Assembly (NCBI GenBank): GCA_005778355.1 | Contig: SXON01000118.1 | Span: 1-38,821, forward strand | From: Pseudomonadota bacterium | Lineage (GTDB): Bacteria > Myxococcota_A > UBA796 > SXON01 | Reading direction: 5' to 3' | DNA length: 38,821 nt | Shown here: positions 1 to 7,810 of the stretch, one piece after another | How positions within the stretch are numbered: position 1 is the first letter of the stretch | Layout: every line of letters begins with the position of its first letter | The notes under the pieces: generated by a model | What the model saw: only the letters and a program-made list of their open reading frames with translations | Told to the model about the DNA's origin: nothing | The model's database searches: none | Made by a program: the position numbers and the translations under genes

Positions 1-593
1 ATCGAGCTTACGAGCGTCGGTGCCGTCGATGCGCGCGACCCACAGCTCGGCCGAGTTGTCGTCGTAGGCGTCCTCGGTCGAGCGGTTGAACATGACCCAT
101 CGCGGGCGGCGAGGCCCACGTCGGCGGCGGCGGTCGACCAGTCGCGACCCTCGCCGAGCAGTCCGCTCTCGGCCGCGTAGCGATTGCCCCGGTTGCCGAT
201 GCCGATGCCCGTGGCGAGTCCGCCCGCCGCCGCGCCCAACACGGGGACGGCGCCCGCCGCGCCGACGGCCGTGCCCAGCGCCGCACCCGTGCCCGTCGCG
301 AGACCGTGCAGCCCCGCCGCGCCACTCACCATCGAACCGGATCCAGCCGCCATGTCGAGGCCGCCCTTCACGCGTTCGCCGGTGTTCCACTCGGCGGCGC
401 CCACGCCCACTTGCTGCGCGCCCTTCACCATGCTGTATGCGCCGCTCGCGGCCCCGCCGGCCTTCCCGAGCTTCGACATCACCGAGGCCTGCGCGGCGGC
501 GTTGCCGGCCGGTTGCACGCCGGGCGCGGCGGGGACCGGCGTGGTGGTGGGCGCGGGCGTGGGCACGACGCTCGGCGAGAGCTGCTTCGGCAT
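1..593 (-). CDS. Gly/Ala-rich protein, partial at window edge, with apparent frame break
   Basis: The ATG at 593 opens a frame that stays open to the window edge, so the gene is incomplete. The N-terminus is Pro/Thr-rich (residues 8-24). It is followed by long Gly/Ala-rich hydrophobic stretches (about residues 40-140), which look like helical hairpins of the kind seen in cargo or toxin-like proteins of myxobacteria; I do not recognise a family. Sensible composition ends near position 105 (residue ~162). From there to position 1 a different reverse frame reads as a TolB/PD40 beta-propeller blade (FNRSTEDAYDDNSAELWVAR), while the original frame turns into a low-complexity Arg/Thr/Ser string. 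Either a frameshift or a sequence join lies at about 100-110. It is divergent from the GNAT gene, with 80 bp between starts. The gene is probable; its identity is unknown. Confidence 0.5.
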   Translation of the reverse strand, partial: MPKQLSPSVVPTPAPTTTPVPAAPGVQPAGNAAAQASVMSKLGKAGGAASGAYSMVKGAQQVGVGAAEWNTGERVKGGLDMAAGSGSMVSGAAGLHGLATGTGAALGTAVGAAGAVPVLGAAAGGLATGIGIGNRGNRYAAESGLLGEGRDWSTAAADVGLAARDGSCSTARPRTPTTTTRPSCGSRASTAPTLVSS

Positions 594-673
594 CGAGGGA
601 TGCTACCCCGGATCGGGCCCGGCCGTGCGTCGGAAACTCGCCCGTGCGCGGGCCGGCGCGCTACCTTCAGACC

Positions 674-1450
674 GTGGACATCCGAGCGGCCGAGGCCGAC
701 GACTACCCCGCCTTCGCGGCGCTGTTCCCCGAGCTCGAGAGTGGCGATCCCACGCCGAAGCTCCAGAAGTGGAGCGACGAGATCGCGCCGCAGACCGTCC
801 TTGCCGTCGTTGGTCAGGAGGTGCTCGGGTACCTCTTCTACCAGCGCCTCCACGACGACATCTACGTGCGACACCTGGTCGTGGCGCCTGGGGCGCGCCG
901 CGCGGGCGCGGGGCGGGCGCTGCTGGGCTGGTTGCGGGCTCACAAGGGACGCGCCCGGCGATGGCGCTTGAACGTGAAGCCCGGGAACGTCCCCGCCGTG
1001 GCGCTCTACCGCTCGGTGGGTATGGAGGTCGCACACTGGAGCCTCGCGCTCCGACTCAGCTTCGAGCAGTGGAGCACCTTCCCCGAGCCGGCCCGGGGGG
1101 TGGTGTCGGGCCTTCTGGATCCCGAGCTCGACGCCGCCGCCGAGCGGGCCCTGGGCTTGCCCGAGGGACAGGTGGCTCATGCGCGAGCGTCGCGTCGCGT
1201 GGTCGTCGGGGTCATTGACGGTGCGGAAGTGGTCGGCCTCGCCCTCTTCGATCCCGGCTTTCCCGGCGCCTTTCCCTTCCGGGCGCGCACGCCCGCGCAT
1301 GCCCGCGCACTGGCGGAGGGCACTCGCCCGCACGTGCGGGAGGACGACCTGCAGTTCGTGGTGGAGGGCGACGAGGCGTTGCGGGCGGCGTCCCTGGCCG
1401 CCGGCGCCGTGATTCGCATGGAGACCTGGCACATGGAAGGGCCGATCTAG
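674..1450 (+). CDS. GNAT-family N-acetyltransferase
   Basis: Predicted acetyl-CoA-dependent N-acyltransferase of 258 residues; the substrate cannot be told. The GNAT core lies in the first ~130 residues: a beta4 strand (YVRHLVVAPGARRAGAGRALL) carries the R/Q-x-x-G-x-G/A pyrophosphate-binding loop, followed by LNVKPGNVPAVALYRSVGM, the usual N-x-x-A-x-x-x-Y-x-x-x-G-F/M end of the fold. The C-terminal ~120 residues are a second region without a clear signature, possibly a degenerate second GNAT half. The start is taken as GTG at 674 because homology-like sequence (VDIRAAEADDYPAF) begins there; upstream sequence in frame is Arg/Pro-rich shadow of the opposite-strand gene. The 3' end overlaps the convergent gene by 4 bp. 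Confidence 0.82.
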   Translation: MDIRAAEADDYPAFAALFPELESGDPTPKLQKWSDEIAPQTVLAVVGQEVLGYLFYQRLHDDIYVRHLVVAPGARRAGAGRALLGWLRAHKGRARRWRLNVKPGNVPAVALYRSVGMEVAHWSLALRLSFEQWSTFPEPARGVVSGLLDPELDAAAERALGLPEGQVAHARASRRVVVGVIDGAEVVGLALFDPGFPGAFPFRARTPAHARALAEGTRPHVREDDLQFVVEGDEALRAASLAAGAVIRMETWHMEGPI

Positions 1451-2160
1451 CGTCGCGCGAGGATCTCGCGGTCTACGCGCAGTCGCGACATGGATACCAG
1501 CCAGCGTCGCAGCGGCGAGTCCTCGCCCGCCGACGCCCGGAGAGCGAGACGACAGGCCCTCGGGTCCAGCCGACCTTCGGCGAACACCACCGACGTGCCA
1601 TTCGTCACGTTTGCCCCGTCGCACGCCAGGGTGCCGACTTCCCGGGGGGGCGGGAACCGGGCGAGCCGCCCGGCGGCCACGCGTAGCCGCAGGAGGCGCG
1701 CGTCGAGGACCATGGTCGCGGCGCGGCGGACGACGGCGTGGCGCTCGGCGGCGAGCCGGGAGGCGAGGGCAGGAAGCACGAGACGCGCGCTCCCTGGTCG
1801 TCCCACGACGTCGGCGAGACCGAGCAGATCGCGAGGCGAAATAGACAGGTACAGGGCCCGGGCCTCGTTGGCGTCGAGCCTGCCGAGGATCACCAGTCGC
1901 CCCCCGACGGAGGCCACGCGCGCGGCGAGGGGGACGCTCTCGGGGCCCACGGGGGCGAGCGCTGCGCAGAGGGCGAAGGCGGCGGCCAGCTCGACGTCGT
2001 CGTCGTCACCGAGCGGCAGCTCGTCGAGTAGCCAGTCCGGGGAGAGGACGCGCGTGGCCCCGCTCACGACGCGGCGGCCGGTGTCGACCTCGACCCCCTC
2101 CCAGGTGTCGTCGCACAGCCAGCGACGGCGACGAACGCCCTCGACGATCTCGCTGCTCAC
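1447..2160 (-). CDS. hypothetical protein
   Basis: About 237 residues, no family recognised. It is a soluble protein rich in Leu/Ala/Arg/Val with no signal peptide or membrane segment. The middle (about 60-150) could be mostly helical; the C-terminal third contains a TLACDGANVTNGTSVVFAEG stretch and ends with a basic tail. The start is GTG at 2160, or TTG one codon upstream at 2163. The gene begins a few bases after the stop of the SDR-SCP2-MaoC gene on the same strand, so the two are very likely co-transcribed and perhaps translationally coupled. A role linked to that enzyme is only inference from position. Its 3' end overlaps the convergent GNAT gene by 4 bp. Confidence 0.65.
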   Translation of the reverse strand: MSSEIVEGVRRRRWLCDDTWEGVEVDTGRRVVSGATRVLSPDWLLDELPLGDDDDVELAAAFALCAALAPVGPESVPLAARVASVGGRLVILGRLDANEARALYLSISPRDLLGLADVVGRPGSARLVLPALASRLAAERHAVVRRAATMVLDARLLRLRVAAGRLARFPPPREVGTLACDGANVTNGTSVVFAEGRLDPRACRLALRASAGEDSPLRRWLVSMSRLRVDREILARR

Positions 2161-2166
2161 CAAGGC

Positions 2167-4224
2167 TCAGCGGAGCTCGACGCGCCCGTTCGAGATCACG
2201 AGGTTGCCCTCGGCGTCGCGCGTTTCCACGTTGTAGCTCCCGTCGTCCTGGCGCCACCCGCGCGTGGTGAGCGTCACGCCGTTGAGGACGGGGCGAGCGA
2301 AGCGCACCGCCAGGCGACGCAACCGCCGCGCGTCGTTTTCGCCGACGGCCTTGACGGCGGCGACGCCGGTCATCGCCATCGTGCAGAGGCCCTGGAGAAT
2401 AATGTCCTTGTGTCCAGCCGAGAGCGCCGTCGACCGGTCGATGTGAATGGGGTTGTCGTCGAGCGAGGGAACCGCGTAGCGGATGCTCAGATCGGGGGCC
2501 ACGGCGATGGAACGTTCGTAGTCGGGCGTTCCCCGCTCCGCCTCGGGCGCGGGGGGCGCCTTCGGGCCGTCCGCCTTCTTGGCGCCGCGGATGAAGTAGG
2601 CCGTGCGGGCCTCGAGCGCGAGGTAACCGTCGACGAAGGCGTATAGTCTCGAGGCCACGAGGATGCCGCTCGACTTCTCCTCCACGCTCTCGAGCTTGCC
2701 CCGCACCTGGACGAGGTCCCAGGGGCGGATCGGGCGGTGGAAGGTGGCGTCGTGCTCGCCGTGCACTAGGCGCAAGAGATCCAGCTCCAGCTCGGGATCG
2801 GTGGCGATCTTGAACATCATCCCGTGGAAGAGCCGGACGTGGAACATCGGCGGCACGATCGCGTCGTTGCCGGCGTAGGTCGAGGAGTCGTCGCCGGTGC
2901 AGTCCGCGTACATCGCGGCGAACTTGGGGTCGGCGAACTTCGCGCCGTCTTCCCAGGTCTTGCCGATGGGCCAGGTCTTGGCCTTCGCAGGCTCGACGGG
3001 CGACGCCGCGGCGGGCGCTTCCCCCTTCGCGGGCACGCGACGCGAAAAGTCGAAGTACATGGCGAACTTCATCAAGACGCCCATGTTGTCGGCGGTGATC
3101 TTGCCCTTCATGAAGGCCTTCTGCGCGTCGACCGTCTTGTTGAAAATGCCGATGATGGTCTCGGTGTCGGTCTTGATCGTGCAGTCAGGCGCGCCCGCGA
3201 GGCCGTCCTCGATCCAGGCCTTGCCGTCGCCCACGCAGAGAGTCTGCGCGCTACCGTCCTTGATGGCGAAATGGATGCGCGCTTTCCAGTCGCCCGCTTT
3301 CTCAGCCACGAAGGCGAGCGGCACGTAGGAGAAGGCCTCCTTTACCGGGTCGGGTCCCGACTTGGCCTCGAGGGCGGTGGCGGCCTTGCTCTCCCAGGCG
3401 CTGATTTGCGGCCACGCGGCGGCGATCTCCTCGGCGGTCCAGAGCTCCTCCGACTTCTTCTCCACGCCCTCGTTGACCCTCACCTCGTAGAGGTGGATGC
3501 GCTGGCCCTGGATGCCGAGCACGGCACCGGTAATGGAACGTCCCAGCTCCGAGGCGAGGAAAATCACCGGGGGACTGATCTGGTCGGGGGTCCACTCCTC
3601 TTCCACCATCGCGATGTCGGTGGTCATGCGGGTCTTGGCGATGGGGGCGATGGCGTTGACGGTGATGTTGGCCTTCCGCAGCTCCATCGAGAGCACCCGG
3701 GTGAGCCCGTAGATGGCGGCCTTGGCTGCGGCGTAGTTCGATTGCCCGAAGTTGCCGATCATGCCCGAGTAGGAGGTGGTGTTGATGATGGCGCCGCCCT
3801 GCTTCGAGAGCGCCGGGATGGCGGCGCGACACATGTTGTAGGTGCCCTTCACGTGCACCTCGTTGACGATGTCCCACTCGGCATCGGTCAACTTCATGAA
3901 GGTCTTGTCGCGCAGGATACCGGCGTTGTTGACCACGACGTCGAGGCGCCCCCAGCGACCCATCGCGGCGTCGACCATGCGCTGGCAGCCGGCCGCGTCG
4001 GTCACCGAGTCGGTGCTGGCCAGCGCGTCGCCACCGAGGGCCTGGATCTCGGCAACGACGATGGCCGCTGCGGACGAGTCAGCGCCGGTCCCGTCGCGCG
4101 ATCCGCCGAGGTCGTTGACCACCACGCGCGCACCCTCGCGCGCGCAGGCGAGCGCATGGGCGCGGCCGATGCCGTTCCCCGCGCCGGTGACGATGACGAC
4201 GCGATCCTTGAGCAAGTTCGCCAT
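2167..4224 (-). CDS. multifunctional SDR / SCP2 / MaoC-like enoyl-CoA hydratase (MFE-2-like)
   Basis: 685-residue fusion resembling eukaryotic peroxisomal multifunctional enzyme type 2. Domains in order: SDR dehydrogenase (1-~250) with NAD(P)-binding TGAGNGIG at 13-20, NNAG at 99-102 and catalytic Y164-x3-K168; SCP2 sterol carrier domain (~285-395; WIEDGLAGAPDCTIKTD and a GKITADNMGVLMKF stretch); a Pro/Ala linker (~400-415); and a double hot-dog hydratase region (~420-685). The hydratase motif DDNPIHID keeps the Asp and His pair used by the family (D589, H594), although the usual SGD is changed to SLD. Expected reactions are 2-enoyl-CoA hydration and (3R)-hydroxyacyl-CoA oxidation, with SCP2 for acyl-CoA or lipid binding. 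Domain order differs from human HSD17B4 (SDR-hydratase-SCP2). A GGAG ribosome site precedes the ATG by 5 nt. Followed by a hypothetical gene. Confidence 0.9.
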   Translation of the reverse strand: MANLLKDRVVIVTGAGNGIGRAHALACAREGARVVVNDLGGSRDGTGADSSAAAIVVAEIQALGGDALASTDSVTDAAGCQRMVDAAMGRWGRLDVVVNNAGILRDKTFMKLTDAEWDIVNEVHVKGTYNMCRAAIPALSKQGGAIINTTSYSGMIGNFGQSNYAAAKAAIYGLTRVLSMELRKANITVNAIAPIAKTRMTTDIAMVEEEWTPDQISPPVIFLASELGRSITGAVLGIQGQRIHLYEVRVNEGVEKKSEELWTAEEIAAAWPQISAWESKAATALEAKSGPDPVKEAFSYVPLAFVAEKAGDWKARIHFAIKDGSAQTLCVGDGKAWIEDGLAGAPDCTIKTDTETIIGIFNKTVDAQKAFMKGKITADNMGVLMKFAMYFDFSRRVPAKGEAPAAASPVEPAKAKTWPIGKTWEDGAKFADPKFAAMYADCTGDDSSTYAGNDAIVPPMFHVRLFHGMMFKIATDPELELDLLRLVHGEHDATFHRPIRPWDLVQVRGKLESVEEKSSGILVASRLYAFVDGYLALEARTAYFIRGAKKADGPKAPPAPEAERGTPDYERSIAVAPDLSIRYAVPSLDDNPIHIDRSTALSAGHKDIILQGLCTMAMTGVAAVKAVGENDARRLRRLAVRFARPVLNGVTLTTRGWRQDDGSYNVETRDAEGNLVISNGRVELR

Positions 4225-4252
4225 GGGGGCTCCTCGTGGGGCCGCCCATCTA

Positions 4253-5077
4253 TCAGGCGATGTGGACCTTCACGATCAGTCCGCCAAACTCCCAGCGATC
4301 GCGGGCCACGCGGCGCTGCCAGCGAACTTCGAGGTGGAGGTCGGCGCTCATGGCACCCGTTTGCAGCGAGAGAGTGAGCCGGTCGCCCGGCGGCACGTTG
4401 ATCGCGCAGGCGCAACCGTCGGCGCCGACGTTGAGGATCTCGCCGGCGCCGTCGAGCGGCTCGGTGACGGTCACCGGCCAGCGCAGGGCCTCTCGCTGGC
4501 CCCCGCGACGTTGACCGAAGGCGTCGGCGGGGGCGTCTTCCGAGGCGCGCAAGGCCTGGTCGCGCAGGAAGACGCAGTCGAGGTAGCGAGAGAGCCCGTT
4601 CTCGCCGAGCCGCACCAGCAGTGACTCGCGCGCGGTGACGTAGCGGTGCATGCAGCGCAGGTACCGGTCGAGGTACATGCCCTTCTCGGCGTCGCCCTTG
4701 GCGCTCTCGGCGGCGAGCGGGGTCTTTAGCTTACGACGAAGGGTCTCGGCTGCGGTGGCCGGGTCGAGCAGGTCGTCGGCTCCGTGGCGGATCCACTGCA
4801 CGCGTGCGCCGATCTCGACGGGCCCCTCCGCAAGCGCGAAGATGGGGAGGGAGCCACCCTTCCTGCGGAAACGTCGGAAGACGGCGAGTGACTCCGGCCG
4901 GGCGTGGACGATGAGCCCATCGATGTCGTCGTCGGGCACCGCGCCGTCGGGCACAAGATCAACCACCCCGGCGAGGGCGGCCTGGAGGGCGGCGGGGACG
5001 GGGCCGCCAAGGACCATGTACCGGGTGATCATGTCGCGCACGTCGGCCACTATGTCACGCGGCGGTGGCCCGTGCAC
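4253..5077 (-). CDS. PilZ-like protein with receiver-like N-terminal region
   Basis: 274 residues. Residues ~40-120 (IDGLIVHARPESLAVFRRFR through HGADDLLDPATAAETLRRKL) have the beta/alpha rhythm of a response-regulator receiver domain, but I see no certain phospho-acceptor Asp. A helical linker follows (~125-195). The C-terminal ~80 residues look like a PilZ beta-barrel (RWPVTVTEPLDGAGEILNVGADGC ending WEFGGLIV). PilZ domains often bind c-di-GMP through RxxxR and D/NxSxxG; here the first is not visible and the second reads NVGADG, so nucleotide binding is doubtful. Start GTG at 5077 is uncertain; an ATG at about 5032 (MITRYMVLGG) is an alternative. It lies divergent from the MFS gene with only 17 bp between them. 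Confidence 0.6.
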   Translation of the reverse strand: MHGPPPRDIVADVRDMITRYMVLGGPVPAALQAALAGVVDLVPDGAVPDDDIDGLIVHARPESLAVFRRFRRKGGSLPIFALAEGPVEIGARVQWIRHGADDLLDPATAAETLRRKLKTPLAAESAKGDAEKGMYLDRYLRCMHRYVTARESLLVRLGENGLSRYLDCVFLRDQALRASEDAPADAFGQRRGGQREALRWPVTVTEPLDGAGEILNVGADGCACAINVPPGDRLTLSLQTGAMSADLHLEVRWQRRVARDRWEFGGLIVKVHIA

Positions 5078-5094
5078 CGGGGTAGGTCCGCGCC

Positions 5095-6303
5095 GTGCCT
5101 CCCGACCCGGTCAACGCCTGGGCCCTGCCCGTGTTCCGCCGGTACCAGGCGTCGCGCTCGCTGGTGGTGCTCGCGCTCCAGGTGCAGGGGGTCGCCGTCG
5201 GTTGGCAGGTGTACTCGCTCACCGGCCGGGCCATCGACCTAGGCTGGGTCGGGCTCGCGCAATTCTTGCCCACCATGGTGCTCTGGCCGCTGGTGGGCTC
5301 GGTGGTCGACCGCTTCGACCGTCGCAACATCCTGGCCGCGTGCTGGGCGGCGATCGGCCTAGGCGCGGTCGGTCTCGCGGCCTTCGACTACGCGGGAAGT
5401 CGCGACATATGGTTGCTCTATGGTGTCCTTTTCATGGGTGGTTTGGCGCGCGCATTCTCCTCGCCCACGGCGCAGGCGATGTTGCCGCAGCTGGTCCCGG
5501 CCGCCACCTTCCCCAACGCGGTCACCTGGTCGTCCTCGGTTTTCCAGGTGGGCTCCATCGCGGGGCCAGCCCTTGGTGGCTTGTTGTTTGCGGCCCTCGG
5601 GGCGGCCTGGAAGGTACACGCGGTAGCCGCAGCAATGGCGCTCCTGGGCGCTCTGGCTGTGTGCACGGTGCCCTCGCCCGGGCGGGTGTCGAACGGCCCG
5701 CCAGGCTCGGCCTTCGATGGCCTCCGTTTCGTGCTGTCGCGACCGGTCATGCTCGCCGCGATCTCGCTCGACCTCGTCGCGGTCTTGTTCGGCGGGGTGG
5801 TGGCGCTGCTTCCGATCTACGCGCGCGACGTGTTGGGCGGTGGCCCGGACCTCCTCGGCTGGCTGCGGGCCGGACCGGCGGTCGGCGCGACGCTATCGGC
5901 TTTGTGGCTCGGTCGTTTCCCCATCGAGGGACGCGCCGGCCCCAAGATGTTGTGGAGCGTGGTGATCTTCGGGGTGGCCACGATGGCGTTCGGCGCGTCG
6001 ACCCACGTGGGCCTTTCGTTCTTCGCGCTCTTGGTCCTCGGGGCGGCCGACGAGGTGAGCGTGGTCATCCGCCATTGCATCGTGCAGCTCAACACGCCCA
6101 ACGAGATGCGCGGTCGCGTGTCGGCGGTGAACTGGCTTTTTGTCAGCGTGAGCAACGAGCTTGGCCAGTTCGAGTCGGGGCTCGCGGCGGCCTGGCTCGG
6201 ACTCGTGCCCGCCGCCGTGAGCGGCGGCGCCTTGGCGCTCGTGGCGGCGGGGATCGTGGCGGTCGCGGTGCCGGCGTTGCGACGTTTTGACCGACTGGGG
6301 TGA
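5095..6303 (+). CDS. MFS transporter, EntS/MFS_3-like exporter
   Basis: 402-residue inner-membrane protein with about twelve hydrophobic segments, the normal size for a major facilitator. The loop between segments 2 and 3 reads GSVVDRFDRRN, the conserved MFS G-x3-D-R/K-x-G-R-R signature. The N-terminal pattern (FRRYQASRSLVVLALQVQGVAVGWQVYSLTG) and GGLARAFSSPTAQAMLPQLV are typical of the MFS_3 group that includes the enterobactin exporter EntS and other drug or siderophore exporters. The substrate cannot be deduced, and no siderophore genes are nearby. GTG at 5095 is chosen because the family-like N-terminus starts there. Monocistronic by position: divergent from the PilZ-like gene, convergent with the GNAT gene beyond a structured intergenic region. 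Confidence 0.85.
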   Translation: MPPDPVNAWALPVFRRYQASRSLVVLALQVQGVAVGWQVYSLTGRAIDLGWVGLAQFLPTMVLWPLVGSVVDRFDRRNILAACWAAIGLGAVGLAAFDYAGSRDIWLLYGVLFMGGLARAFSSPTAQAMLPQLVPAATFPNAVTWSSSVFQVGSIAGPALGGLLFAALGAAWKVHAVAAAMALLGALAVCTVPSPGRVSNGPPGSAFDGLRFVLSRPVMLAAISLDLVAVLFGGVVALLPIYARDVLGGGPDLLGWLRAGPAVGATLSALWLGRFPIEGRAGPKMLWSVVIFGVATMAFGASTHVGLSFFALLVLGAADEVSVVIRHCIVQLNTPNEMRGRVSAVNWLFVSVSNELGQFESGLAAAWLGLVPAAVSGGALALVAAGIVAVAVPALRRFDRLG

Positions 6304-6315
6304 TCGCCTCGGGAC

Positions 6316-6554
6316 GGCCCCGCCCGGCCCTATGTCGCGACACGGGGAGCCCCCCGATCTCCAGGCAATCCCGGTGCCCGGCCTTCCGTGCACGGCCTTC
6401 GGCCGCCGGTTCCTGTCACCACTGGCGTCCCCATCGGCTTCGCTGCGCTCCGCGATGGGGCGCGCCAGGGGCGTCACCCGGTGGTCTCGAGCTGAGGGGC
6501 CGGGCACCTCGATCACGTCGGTTCGACCCCGCTGCGAACGGGCCGGGCGGGGCC
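6316..6554. repeat. large nested inverted repeat / candidate structured RNA or MITE-like element
   Basis: This lies in the only gene-free stretch longer than 300 bases (6304-6685), between two convergent genes. The ends 6316-6330 and 6540-6554 are a perfect 15-bp inverted repeat (GGCCCCGCCCGGCCC and its complement). Inside, shorter arms pair in nested order: GTCGC 6334-6338 with GCG-A-AC 6534-6539 (one bulge), CGGGG 6343-6347 with CCCCG 6527-6531, GGTGCCCGGCC 6373-6383 with GGCCGGGCACC 6498-6508, ACCAC 6418-6422 with GTGGT 6481-6485, and a terminal hairpin TGGCG+CCCCATCG 6423-6436 with CGATGGGG+CGCCA 6453-6467. Two local palindromes (6386-6395 and 6393-6405) could form side stems. No convincing ORF is present, and I see no tRNA, tmRNA or RNase P signature. 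Nested pairing is seen directly; function is unknown. Confidence 0.7.
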
Positions 6555-6648
6555 TCGGTGTGGTACTCGGCTCGGGTGGGGAGTTGTGCGGTTGCGACTT
6601 GGGGGGTACCGCCTGCACCGGAATCACGACCCTTGGCGGCGGTAAGTC

Positions 6649-6670
6649 CGAGGCTCGGGCGCGAGCCTCG
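6649..6670. terminator. hairpin, possible bidirectional terminator
   Basis: CGAGGCTCG (6649-6657), a 4-nt loop, then CGAGCCTCG (6662-6670) form a perfect 9-bp GC-rich stem 15 bp beyond the stop of the reverse-strand GNAT gene. No T-run follows on either strand, so it is not a textbook intrinsic terminator. It may still stop or protect convergent transcripts. Confidence 0.35.
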
Positions 6671-6685
6671 CCTGGTAGCCCCTGG

Positions 6686-7156
6686 CTAACGTTCCAACAA
6701 GAACCTCGCCTCTTCACACGCCGGGAAGCGCTCTGTCTCCTCCGACATGCCGTAGCCTCGGAGCACGAAGCCGTTGCGCTCCAGCACCCGGATGGACGCG
6801 ACGTTGCTCCGAGCGGCCCTGGCGTGGAGCGGCCGTGCCGACTCCTCGGCGAGTAGGAGCCCCAGTGCGCGCGTCGCGACGCCGCGGCCCCACCACTGCC
6901 GACCCAGCCAGTACCCCACCCAGCGATGTCCCTCGGCGTCGAAGGCGTTGATCATGCCGGCCAGGGCGCCGTCGGCGAGGATGGCGCGGTGCGTCACCGC
7001 CGGATCGATGAGCACCTTGGCCCAGTGCTCGAAGAACGCGGGGCCGGTGCGCGGCCGCGCGATCACCATGCGCACCGCCTCGGGGTCGCTTTGATGCTCG
7101 AAGAAGGTGGGGAGGTCCGCCTCGACGCCGGGGCGAATGGCAACGTGGAGGCTCAT
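6686..7156 (-). CDS. GNAT-family N-acetyltransferase, RimJ/RimL-like
   Basis: 156 residues, a full-length single GNAT domain of the Acetyltransf_3 type. Features in order: RPGVEADLPTFFEHQSDPEA at the N-terminus, YWLGRQWWGRGVATRAL (residues ~82-98), which carries the acetyl-CoA pyrophosphate loop with G-R-G-V-A, and ARSNVASIRVLERNGFVLRG, the N-x-x-S-x-x-x-x-x-x-x-G-F end of the fold. The last residues (ACEEARFLLER) match the C-terminal strand of the group. It could acetylate a protein N-terminus or a small molecule; no neighbour points to the substrate. The stop is 15 bp before a hairpin. Downstream of the lipoprotein gene on the same strand, 18 bp away, so possibly in one transcript with it and the epimerase. 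Confidence 0.85.
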   Translation of the reverse strand: MSLHVAIRPGVEADLPTFFEHQSDPEAVRMVIARPRTGPAFFEHWAKVLIDPAVTHRAILADGALAGMINAFDAEGHRWVGYWLGRQWWGRGVATRALGLLLAEESARPLHARAARSNVASIRVLERNGFVLRGYGMSEETERFPACEEARFLLER

Positions 7157-7174
7157 TCGCCGGCCTATCGATCC

Positions 7175-7810
7175 CTACTCGCTGCCGCCGCTCGCGAAGT
7201 CGAGGTCGATCGCTGCCAGGCGGAAGCCCTCGTCGCACGCGTCGGTCGCGTCGCCGCCCGGAGCGGTAATCGCGGCGGTGAAGGCAAAGGCGCCTTGCAG
7301 CTCGTCGTAGCCCTCCTGTCGCAGGAGGGTGGCCTCGCCGCCAGTGGCGATGAAGGCTCGATCGGGCGTGCTCGATTGCAGGTCGCCCTCGAGCACGACG
7401 ACGCCGACGTCCTCGGTGAGGCTCCGCACGCCAGCGGCGGTGGTGAGCGCGGCGCCCAGGAGGGGGTACCGCTCGACGGCGTCTGTTTGCGACTCGGGCA
7501 CATCGACGATCCAGCTGCCCGCCAGCAGATCGGGGTCGTCACAGGCCGGAACGATGTCGATGGTGCTCACCCCCAGCTCGTACTCCATCGCGGCCACCAT
7601 CAGCCGGCCACGCGCCTCGTCAACCGCCCAGGCCATCGCCGCCCCCGACCAGTCGTCGAAGCCGCCGCTCGCGGTCACGTCGAGGATCACGTTGCCCTCG
7701 GCGTCGCAGTCGCAGGCGCCGGGCTCGGCGGTGTCGGCCGAGTCGCTGGTGTCGGCGCTATCGGCGGTGTCGATGGGATCGGGTGTGCAGGCCAGAAGGA
7801 ACAACATCAT
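7175..7810 (-). CDS. predicted lipoprotein with very short signal and Asp/Thr/Ser linker
   Basis: 211 residues from the ATG at 7810. The N-terminus MMLFLLACTPDPID puts a lipobox (LLAC) only 8 residues from the start, with no basic n-region. A linker of repeated D-T-A-D-S-type units follows (about residues 13-30). The remaining ~175 residues have no recognised domain; they include paired cysteines (CDCD near 33 and later CDD and CDE), which suggests an extracytoplasmic beta-rich domain with disulphides. The start overlaps the stop of the upstream epimerase gene as ATGA, so translation is coupled. An alternative ATG at 7831 would add only uncharged residues. Function unknown. Confidence 0.7.
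   Translation of the reverse strand: MMLFLLACTPDPIDTADSADTSDSADTAEPGACDCDAEGNVILDVTASGGFDDWSGAAMAWAVDEARGRLMVAAMEYELGVSTIDIVPACDDPDLLAGSWIVDVPESQTDAVERYPLLGAALTTAAGVRSLTEDVGVVVLEGDLQSSTPDRAFIATGGEATLLRQEGYDELQGAFAFTAAITAPGGDATDACDEGFRLAAIDLDFASGGSE

Noticed and set aside
479..1624. Long reverse open frame of 381 codons
   Set aside because: It is antisense to the GNAT gene and rich in Arg/Gly/His; high-G+C DNA keeps such frames open. No domain is visible.
2824..4377. Forward open frame of 517 codons
   Set aside because: It is opposite the SDR-SCP2-MaoC gene; the product is a Gly/Val/His/Arg-rich string without family features.
6511..6554. tRNA-like T-arm (GGTTCGACCCC)
   Set aside because: Flanking bases do not form a 5-bp T-stem, and no acceptor, D or anticodon arm or CCA end can be placed.
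6287..6856. Forward open frames across the structured intergenic region
   Set aside because: Composition is that of non-coding G+C-rich DNA; the frames run into the antisense of the GNAT gene and have no ribosome site.
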